Source of the DNA: an uncultured Chlamydiae bacterium | GTDB taxonomy: Bacteria > Chlamydiota > Chlamydiia > Chlamydiales > Rhabdochlamydiaceae | Direction of reading: 5' to 3' | Assembly: GCA_903867585.1 (NCBI GenBank) | Contig: CAIPRZ010000139.1 | Location: forward strand, 1 to 6,021 | Length of the DNA: 6,021 nucleotides | Shown here: positions 1-4,461 of the stretch, one piece after another | Numbering within the stretch: position 1 is the first letter of the stretch | Layout: each line of letters starts with the position of its first letter | Translations under genes and position numbers: made by a program | Notes under the pieces: generated by a model | Databases searched by the model: none | What the model was told of the DNA's origin: nothing | Seen by the model: only the letters and a program-made list of their open reading frames with translations

Positions 1-24
1 ACTATAAAAGAGAAAAAACCTTGA

Positions 25-855
25 TCAGGAAGTGGTGACATGCGGTTTTTTCCTCAAGGTTAAAAAAGCAACACTCGATAATAAAAGGACCATTAATGGG
101 CCAATCGGCGCCTTTAAAGGAAAAGAAAAGGCCACTACATTCAAAATAGAGGCCATCGAAAGGGCCACAAAAATCGATGACTTTAAAGTTTTACAAAATC
201 TAAGGGTAAATATAGCTGGAGCTACAAAAAAACTAGAAACAAGCACCACTCCCACTCCTCTTATTCCAAGAACAAGGCTGGCACAGATCAAAACTTCTAA
301 TAAAACAGCTATTTTACCTCCGCCTAAAAAATGGGCCTGCATTGGATCAAATAGAATAAGTTTAATTTTGGAAAAATTTAGATAAAAAATAAGTCCGACA
401 AGAACAAGCACTGAAGCATAAAGAATGATATGAATATCTGTCATGGTCGACACCTGACCAAAAAGATAGCCTTGAGCCAGACGATAAAATTTAGGAAATT
501 TTTGCTGAATAATACTACTCATAAAAACACCTAAACCAAAAAACCCTGAAAGTATAAGAGTCATACTACTATCAGCTGTTTGAAAAACTTGAATTCTTTT
601 TAAAATCAAAGAGCCTACTAAGGCCAGTCCGAAAGCAATGATTAAAATAAAAACCGGATTTTCCTGTTTTAAGGTTATGATAGAAAGAATTAATCCTAAA
701 ATAGCACCCGGATAACTACAATGGGCTATCACCTCACCTAATAGGGGTTTTTTAGAAAAAAAAACGACAACGCCGACTAAACTAAGTAACAAAGATAAAA
801 AAAGACTTGCCCAGAACGGACCTCTAATTAAAGGGTCTAAAAATAAATAATCCAT
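25..855 (-). CDS. Metal ABC transporter permease (ABC-3 / TroC-ZnuB family)
   Basis: This 276-residue protein is the membrane subunit of the metal importer encoded just upstream. It is very hydrophobic, with about eight membrane segments (roughly residues 12-33, 47-62, 68-86, 97-116, 142-160, 183-220 as one or two passes, 226-246 and 250-267). Family hallmarks are the IAHCSYPG stretch (43-50), which matches the usual 'sHaalPG' motif, and VGVVLVSSFFVAPA (201-214), which matches the 'GllLvsalLviPaa' block. The start codon shares one base with the stop codon of the ABC ATPase gene (TAATG), a classic sign of translational coupling. The length is normal for a stand-alone ABC-3 permease. It lacks the C-terminal DtxR-like repressor domain that C. 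trachomatis YtgC carries, so it corresponds either to YtgD or to an unfused YtgC. A second permease could lie beyond the left edge. The family call is secure; the metal is not shown by this subunit. Confidence 0.93.
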   Translation of the reverse strand: MDYLFLDPLIRGPFWASLFLSLLLSLVGVVVFFSKKPLLGEVIAHCSYPGAILGLILSIITLKQENPVFILIIAFGLALVGSLILKRIQVFQTADSSMTLILSGFFGLGVFMSSIIQQKFPKFYRLAQGYLFGQVSTMTDIHIILYASVLVLVGLIFYLNFSKIKLILFDPMQAHFLGGGKIAVLLEVLICASLVLGIRGVGVVLVSSFFVAPAIFTLRFCKTLKSSIFVALSMASILNVVAFSFPLKAPIGPLMVLLLSSVAFLTLRKKPHVTTS

Positions 856-1583
856 TAGAAATCTTTAATATTTATACCGTAGGCTTGCTGCAAATGAGTT
901 GCTGTAAAGACCTCATGAAAGGGCCCTGCTGCCACAAGTTCGGTTTTTAGAATAATTAACTGCTCAAAATACTTTTTCCACGATCTTAAATCGTGGTGAA
1001 CAATAAATATAGCAAGTCCAGAGGCCGCTAATTTTTTAAGTTCTAGAATGAGCTTTTCTTCAGAAACTACATCAAGACCTTGAAAAGGTTCATCAAGAAA
1101 AAGGATTTTAGCCTCTTGCATTAAAGCTCTTGCTAAAAAGACCCGCTGCTGTTGCCCTCCGGAAAGCTCTCCAATCCCTTTTTTAGCGATGTTTTTCAAA
1201 TCAAGCTGATCAAGTAACTCTAAAGCTTTAGCGTAATCTGATTTATTAAGTCTTTGATACCATCTCTTTTTTGATAAAGCCCCTTGTGCAACGACCTCTT
1301 CAACAAGGATCGGGAAATCAAGATTCATCTCTTTTTTTTGAGGAACATAAGCCATCAAGTGTTTGAAGCTTGATAAAGGCTTACCACCAAGAGTCATGGA
1401 TCCTCCAAAAATTGGAGTCAACTGACACAGCGTTTTTAAGAAAGTACTTTTACCAGCACCATTAGGGCCTACAATTCCTGTTATTGGACCTAAAGAAATA
1501 GATAATGATATGTTGCGTAAAGCGGTATGTTTCCCATAGGAAACTGTTAGATCATCAATTTTGAGCAGCGGATGTTTGTTCAT
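855..1583 (-). CDS. ytgB: Metal ABC transporter ATP-binding protein (YtgB/TroB/ZnuC-like)
   Basis: This is the cytoplasmic ATPase subunit that powers metal uptake through the adjacent permease. Numbered from the chosen start (242 residues), it has Walker A GPNGAGKST (39-47), the Q-loop glutamine in VPQ (82), the signature LSGGQQQR (140-147), Walker B ILFLDEP with catalytic Glu165, the D-loop GLD (169-171) and a switch histidine in VHHDL (His197). All catalytic parts are intact. I chose the ATG at 1583 because MNKHPLLKIDDLTVSYG begins where family members usually begin, and it overlaps the upstream binding-protein gene by 29 nt. An in-frame ATG at 1610 would add nine residues and enlarge the overlap to 56 nt. 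Neither start has a convincing Shine-Dalgarno sequence, so translation is probably coupled to the gene upstream. The gene symbol rests on gene order and family membership, not on a database match. Confidence 0.93.
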   Translation of the reverse strand: MNKHPLLKIDDLTVSYGKHTALRNISLSISLGPITGIVGPNGAGKSTFLKTLCQLTPIFGGSMTLGGKPLSSFKHLMAYVPQKKEMNLDFPILVEEVVAQGALSKKRWYQRLNKSDYAKALELLDQLDLKNIAKKGIGELSGGQQQRVFLARALMQEAKILFLDEPFQGLDVVSEEKLILELKKLAASGLAIFIVHHDLRSWKKYFEQLIILKTELVAAGPFHEVFTATHLQQAYGINIKDF

Positions 1584-2514
1584 ACCAAGCTTGGTGTAAT
1601 AAAGTCGCATTATGCCACATCATGTCAAAATAGCCTTTATTATTAAAAAACGCATCACCAAAAAGGGGCTGATCAGCTAAAAAAACTTTTAGCCCGCTTT
1701 TTGAGCAGACATCGATGATTTTATAGATAGCATCTTTAGATACATTCGACTCGCTAAAGATGATTTGAATGTTATGAAGCTTAATATAAGCGACCACTTT
1801 CTCAATGTCATAAAGGCTAATTTGAGCCTCTGGCGCTAGCCCCTCTGGAGCTATGCAGCGATCTACCCAAAGGCCATCTCTTGCCACGTAGCGTCTTGTA
1901 AAATAACTAAAAGCACTATGAGAGGTTACTAGATATCTTTTGTTTTCAGGAATTTGATTCAATAAATCTAAGATCTTTTGATCCAATAAAGACATTTTCT
2001 CCATCAATTCGGCAGCATTAGCTTCATAAAACAAACGATTATCAGGATCAAGATCTGCTAACTTTTGTGTAATAGAAGGAACTATCTTTTGCCAAAGTTC
2101 CATATCTAACCAAACATGAGGATCTAAATACCCATCATGATAAATGAGTTTTTCAGGATGGTTTTTAATAAGCTCATCCCCGATAGCGTGCGCTTTTTTT
2201 TCTGACTTGAGATAGGAGACAAGGCTAGCGCCGTGCTCTAATCCCAAACCTTGATAAAAAATGATTTTAGATGAATTAAGTTTAGCTCTATCCCCTTTCA
2301 CAAGTTCATAGCTATGAGGATCGATGTCACCACGAATAAGACACTGAGAAATAATTTTATCTTTACCAATCGAGCTCACAACTTCAGCAATCATCGCCGT
2401 TGTTGAGACAACTTCAAGTTTATCCGAACAAGGTTTTGGGGCTGTTTTTTTACAACTAGTAAAACCTAGTAGAAAACAGACACAAAAAAATAAAATTATA
2501 AATCTTTTAGCCAT
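1555..2514 (-). CDS. ytgA: Metal-binding lipoprotein of ABC importer (YtgA/TroA/ZnuA cluster A-I)
   Basis: This 319-residue protein captures the metal outside the inner membrane and delivers it to the permease. The N-terminus has a basic start (MAKR), a hydrophobic segment (5-18) and a lipobox-like FTSC ending at Cys21, so it is probably a lipoprotein; Phe at -3 is less usual. The four metal ligands of the TroA family can be placed: His67 (DPHSYE), His133 (DPHVWLD), His199 (SHSAFSYF) and Asp287 (LFGDAF). A histidine at the third position fits the TroA/ZnuA/YtgA group rather than the MntC/PsaA manganese group, which has Glu there. The long His-rich loop typical of many ZnuA proteins is absent, which argues mildly against a dedicated zinc carrier. 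The start overlaps the DUF971 gene by 19 nt. An AAGG lies only 2 nt from the ATG, so translation probably relies on coupling. Iron, manganese or zinc are all possible; iron is favoured by context. Confidence 0.92.
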   Translation of the reverse strand: MAKRFIILFFCVCFLLGFTSCKKTAPKPCSDKLEVVSTTAMIAEVVSSIGKDKIISQCLIRGDIDPHSYELVKGDRAKLNSSKIIFYQGLGLEHGASLVSYLKSEKKAHAIGDELIKNHPEKLIYHDGYLDPHVWLDMELWQKIVPSITQKLADLDPDNRLFYEANAAELMEKMSLLDQKILDLLNQIPENKRYLVTSHSAFSYFTRRYVARDGLWVDRCIAPEGLAPEAQISLYDIEKVVAYIKLHNIQIIFSESNVSKDAIYKIIDVCSKSGLKVFLADQPLFGDAFFNNKGYFDMMWHNATLLHQAWYEQTSAAQN

Positions 2515-2768
2515 GACCTTATTTGATTAAAACTATAAATACCCTTTTGGCATCCAGAAGAAAAAACAATTTGAAGCCCAAGCCTTGCTTTGACAACAAA
2601 CTTATTAATTTTTACATCTTCTTTTATCCAAGCATCTCCCATTTGACAACTAACACAGGGGCAATTGGCCTGTAAAAAGTAGGCTTTTAGGATTTGCTGT
2701 TTACCATCATTCCATTTTATCACAAGTTCACAATTGCCGGCGTTTATAATTTTATCTATAAAGAGCAT
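2496..2768 (-). CDS. Small DUF971 (GBBH-like N-terminal) domain protein, probable partner of Mrp ATPase
   Basis: This 90-residue protein consists of a single DUF971 / GBBH-like N-terminal domain. Visible family features are a beta-rich start (ELVIKWNDGKQQIL, 14-27), the cysteine cluster NCPCVSCQ (Cys36, Cys38, Cys41) and the closing GIYSFNQIRSWL (76-87). In gamma-butyrobetaine hydroxylase the equivalent Cys-Cys-Cys-His set binds zinc. Here the residue in the histidine position appears to be Cys73 (SSGCQKGIY), which would give a four-cysteine site. The domain often occurs next to, or fused to, Mrp/ApbC ATPases, as in plant HCF101. The gene begins inside the 3' end of the mrp gene (13-nt overlap), with AGGA 8 nt upstream of the ATG, and its own 3' end overlaps ytgA. 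Its biochemical role is unknown; a metal- or Fe-S-related role beside Mrp is inference. Confidence 0.85.
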   Translation of the reverse strand: MLFIDKIINAGNCELVIKWNDGKQQILKAYFLQANCPCVSCQMGDAWIKEDVKINKFVVKARLGLQIVFSSGCQKGIYSFNQIRSWLKDL

Positions 2769-3499
2769 AAAGATTTTCCTGCCCTCTTTTCGTCAATTAA
2801 TGTTTTTACAGCCTCTGTGACAGGCTCTAAATTTTCAATAATAGATTCTACACATGAGCCTTTAGATTGATCTTCAATAGCAATAGACGCAAGAAGCGGA
2901 AGATTTAATAACTGACCAAGCTCATTTCCCCCACCAGAACCCATAGGGTATAAAATCTTATCTTGAACTTTTAAATAGGACATATTTTCAATGATCCCAA
3001 CGATTGGAATACCCGACTTAAGAATAAGACCCGCCGATTTTGCTGTATCTTCAACGCTTAAGGTATGGGGCGTTGTTATTAAAAGGGCTGAATCAAAGTA
3101 GACTTCCTGGAATAAAGAAAGGGCCACATCTCCCGTCCCTGGAGGGAAATCAACAATAAGACAATCGATATCTCCCCAATCTGCAGATTCAAAAAAACTC
3201 TTTGCAATTGCAGTGGCCTTTGGAGCTCTAATAAATGCACCCCCAGGAGCTAGGAAAGCTGCTGACATAAACCGGATATTTTCAATAGAAGGAGGGGTAA
3301 CCAAAGGCCCATTATTTTCAGGCTTTAAAGCCCCTATATCTTGAAACAAAAGATGACAAGAGGGGCCATAAATATCGACATCAACTAATCCTATTTTAAA
3401 ATTAGCTCTAGAAAGAAGCTTAGCTAAACTAAAAGCAATTGTGGATTTACCCACTCCCCCCTTTCCAGAACAGATGGCTAAAACAAGATAATTCTTCAT
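2756..3499 (-). CDS. mrp: Mrp/ApbC (NBP35-type) P-loop ATPase, Fe-S carrier family, lacking the CxxC motif
   Basis: This 247-residue ATPase belongs to the Mrp/Nbp35/ApbC branch of the SIMIBI (MinD-like) NTPases, whose members carry Fe-S clusters to apoproteins in the cytoplasm. It shows the deviant Walker A CSGKGGVGKST (10-20, with both lysines), VDVDIYGPS (39-47), a RAP form of the usual RGP motif (91-93), Walker B with IVDFPPGTGD (115-124) and the IIENMSY block (169-175). The usual N-terminal MIP18/DUF59 domain is absent: the protein starts directly at the ATPase. Between ENMS and the glycine-rich GSGGG (187-191), where bacterial Mrp proteins normally carry CxxC, the sequence is YLKVQDKILYPM with no cysteine. 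The remaining cysteines are at 10, 48, 113, 216 and 245. It is the first visible gene of the minus-strand operon and overlaps the DUF971 gene by 13 nt. I see no Shine-Dalgarno at the start. Family membership is firm; Fe-S carriage in this protein is open. Confidence 0.9.
   Translation of the reverse strand: MKNYLVLAICSGKGGVGKSTIAFSLAKLLSRANFKIGLVDVDIYGPSCHLLFQDIGALKPENNGPLVTPPSIENIRFMSAAFLAPGGAFIRAPKATAIAKSFFESADWGDIDCLIVDFPPGTGDVALSLFQEVYFDSALLITTPHTLSVEDTAKSAGLILKSGIPIVGIIENMSYLKVQDKILYPMGSGGGNELGQLLNLPLLASIAIEDQSKGSCVESIIENLEPVTEAVKTLIDEKRAGKSLCSL
2777..2780 (-). promoter_or_regulatory. Ribosome binding site for the DUF971 gene
   Basis: AGGA on the minus strand lies 8 nt before the ATG at 2768, inside the mrp coding sequence. 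It supports this start and shows that the small gene can recruit ribosomes itself despite overlapping mrp. Confidence 0.55.
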
Positions 3500-3641
3500 G
3501 ATTCAATTATGTTAGTTATGAGCTGCACATTAAGTAAAAATGGGCAAAATTCGCAATAAATAATTTTTTCTAAAACTTTATTCGATTATGTTGCTAAAAA
3601 AACATCCGTATTACTAAGATTCGTATAACAGAATTATTAAA

Positions 3642-3659
3642 AGCTGGCCCAGGCCATCT
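3642..3659. promoter_or_regulatory. 18-bp imperfect inverted repeat, candidate operator
   Basis: AGCTGGCC-CA-GGCCATCT reads as two 8-base arms with one mismatched pair and a 2-base centre. The central loop is too small for a good RNA hairpin, so a DNA-binding dimer site is the more natural reading. It is the most GC-rich patch of the AT-rich region between the divergent mrp operon (start 3499) and the small basic gene (start 3763), about 140 bp upstream of the former and 100 bp upstream of the latter. The bound regulator, if any, is unknown. Confidence 0.35.
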
Positions 3660-3666
3660 ATATAAA

Positions 3667-3682
3667 AATAATTTTAATTATT
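3667..3682. promoter_or_regulatory. 16-bp AT-only palindrome in divergent intergenic region
   Basis: AATAATT-TT-AATTATT has perfect 7-base arms. It lies 7 bp beyond the GC-rich dyad, in the 263-bp region between the two divergent transcription units. It only loosely resembles the ATAAT/ATTAT arms of metalloregulator boxes such as Fur. An AT-only dyad of this size can arise by chance in such AT-rich DNA, so its role is uncertain. I found no gene, RNA or convincing promoter in the rest of 3500-3762. Confidence 0.25.
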
Positions 3683-3752
3683 ACGTTGGATAAAAACTTA
3701 TTTTTCTGAAAATTAAAATAACTTTAAACCTACTAAAACCCTATTGATACCT

Positions 3753-3756
3753 AGGA
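3753..3756 (+). promoter_or_regulatory. Ribosome binding site deciding the start of the CT066-position gene
   Basis: AGGA lies 6 nt before the ATG at 3763. In-frame ATGs at 3790 and 3799 have no purine-rich motif upstream, so the longer 171-residue form is preferred. Confidence 0.6.
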
Positions 3757-3762
3757 TCTAAC

Positions 3763-4278
3763 ATGCATCAAACCAGCGCTCCCAATAAAATGAAAAACAT
3801 GAACGAAATTGAAGATATCATTTCTAAAGCCATCAAAAAAGTAGGTGGAAGAAAAGAAAACGATCTTTGCCGCTTTATCCCAATGACTAGCGGTGGTTAT
3901 ATGCACCACTTCACTTTAAAAAAGCTAAAAATTAGATCCCCAGACCAATTGGGCACATTAATTGAAAAATTCATTATTAATGCTGACAAACCCTCTTCTG
4001 TAACCCCTAAATCAAGAGCTCCTAGAGGCTCAAGAAAGAAAAGAGACAGTTTACAGTTTACCCGCAATCAACTAGAGCGCATGCTCACTATTGCCCGCAT
4101 GGCTGGTGACAAAGAAATGGTATCAGTACTAGCTCCAAAAAAATCTCTAGCCTCCTGCAAAAGAGAGCTTATCTCCTCTATCAGACACAATAAAGTTGAT
4201 TCTGAGCTATGGAATGCTTATGTAGAGTGCATGAACACCATAAATAATCCTCAAGCTTCAGAACTTGCTTCTGTATAG
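3763..4278 (+). CDS. Small basic conserved chlamydial protein of unknown function (CT066-position)
   Basis: I cannot assign a function to this 171-residue protein. It has no signal peptide or membrane segment and is strongly basic. The first part (about 13-73) looks like a compact alpha-helical domain (NEIEDIISKAIKKVGG, then GGYMHHFTLKKLK). A linker rich in Ser, Pro, Lys and Arg follows, centred on RAPRGSRKKRD (85-95), then a second helical region (98-158) containing FTRNQLERMLTIARMAGDKEM. The basic linker would suit nucleic-acid binding, but this is only a guess. It sits immediately upstream of the ATP/ADP translocase, on the same strand, and divergent from the metal-import operon. This is the position of the hypothetical gene CT066 in C. 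trachomatis (recalled synteny). A Shine-Dalgarno AGGA supports the start, and a hairpin terminator follows the stop, so it is probably transcribed alone. Confidence 0.85.
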   Translation: MHQTSAPNKMKNMNEIEDIISKAIKKVGGRKENDLCRFIPMTSGGYMHHFTLKKLKIRSPDQLGTLIEKFIINADKPSSVTPKSRAPRGSRKKRDSLQFTRNQLERMLTIARMAGDKEMVSVLAPKKSLASCKRELISSIRHNKVDSELWNAYVECMNTINNPQASELASV

Positions 4279-4290
4279 TTTTTATTTTAA

Positions 4291-4315
4291 AAAGCGACCT
4301 TTTTTAGGTCGCTTT
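4291..4315 (+). terminator. Hairpin terminator after the CT066-position gene
   Basis: AAAGCGACC (4291-4299) pairs perfectly with GGTCGCTTT (4307-4315) across a 7-base loop, 12 bp after the stop codon. The downstream T-tract is short and interrupted (TTTACTCTATCTT), so termination may be incomplete. The stem is otherwise a typical intrinsic terminator that separates this gene from the translocase promoter. Confidence 0.75.
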
Positions 4316-4351
4316 ACTCTATCTTAATTTTAAATTTGTTATTTATTTTTA

Positions 4352-4381
4352 TTGAGTCTTTGTCCAACCCTAAGGTATAAT
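4352..4381 (+). promoter_or_regulatory. Sigma70/sigma66-type promoter of the ATP/ADP translocase gene
   Basis: A perfect -10 hexamer TATAAT (4376-4381) lies 18 bp after TTGAGT (4352-4357, four of six matches to TTGACA). Transcription would start near 4388, giving a leader of about 74 nt before the ATG at 4462. It lies downstream of the preceding gene's terminator, as expected for an independent transcription unit. It is the clearest promoter in the window. Confidence 0.7.
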
Positions 4382-4390
4382 AGTACCTCT

Positions 4391-4421
4391 TGAGATGGTA
4401 AAGGTTTAATCTTCTATCTCA
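4391..4421 (+). promoter_or_regulatory. Hairpin in the 5' leader of the translocase mRNA
   Basis: TGAGATGG (4391-4398) can pair with CTATCTCA (4414-4421), including one G-U pair, around a 15-nt loop. It would sit at the very 5' end of the predicted transcript and might stabilise the mRNA. A second, AT-only inverted repeat (TGAAAA-T-TTTTCA, 4422-4434) follows directly. No known riboswitch class is recognised. Confidence 0.35.
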
Positions 4422-4449
4422 TGAAAATTTTTCAAGTTTAACTAGTTTC

Positions 4450-4455
4450 AGAGGA
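4450..4455 (+). promoter_or_regulatory. Ribosome binding site of the translocase gene
   Basis: AGAGGA lies 6 nt before the ATG at 4462. It is the strongest Shine-Dalgarno sequence in the window, in line with a highly expressed gene, and it fixes the translocase start. Confidence 0.7.
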
Positions 4456-4461
4456 AACAAC

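Noticed and set aside
13..61. Overlapping inverted repeats (AAAAAACC/GGTTTTTT and AACCTTGA/TCAAGGTT) near the permease 3' end
   Set aside because: The arms are AT-rich, have loops of over 20 nt, lie mostly inside coding sequence and compete with each other. They do not make a convincing terminator.
32..385. Open frame of 117 codons on the plus strand
   Set aside because: It lies wholly antisense to the well-supported permease gene, and its lysine/threonine-rich translation shows no domain. It is a shadow of the permease codons.
1584..1610. Nine-codon N-terminal extension of the ABC ATPase
   Set aside because: An in-frame ATG exists at 1610, but the extension would add residues before the usual family start and enlarge the overlap with the binding-protein gene to 56 nt, without a better ribosome binding site.
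3500..3600. Promoter for the mrp operon
   Set aside because: Several CATAAT-like hexamers occur on the minus strand, but none has a plausible -35 at the right spacing, and one would leave almost no leader. I could not choose one.
3500..3762. Small RNA or riboswitch in the divergent intergenic region
   Set aside because: No terminator-like hairpin with a T-tract and no recognisable riboswitch core were seen; the region is mostly low-complexity AT sequence.
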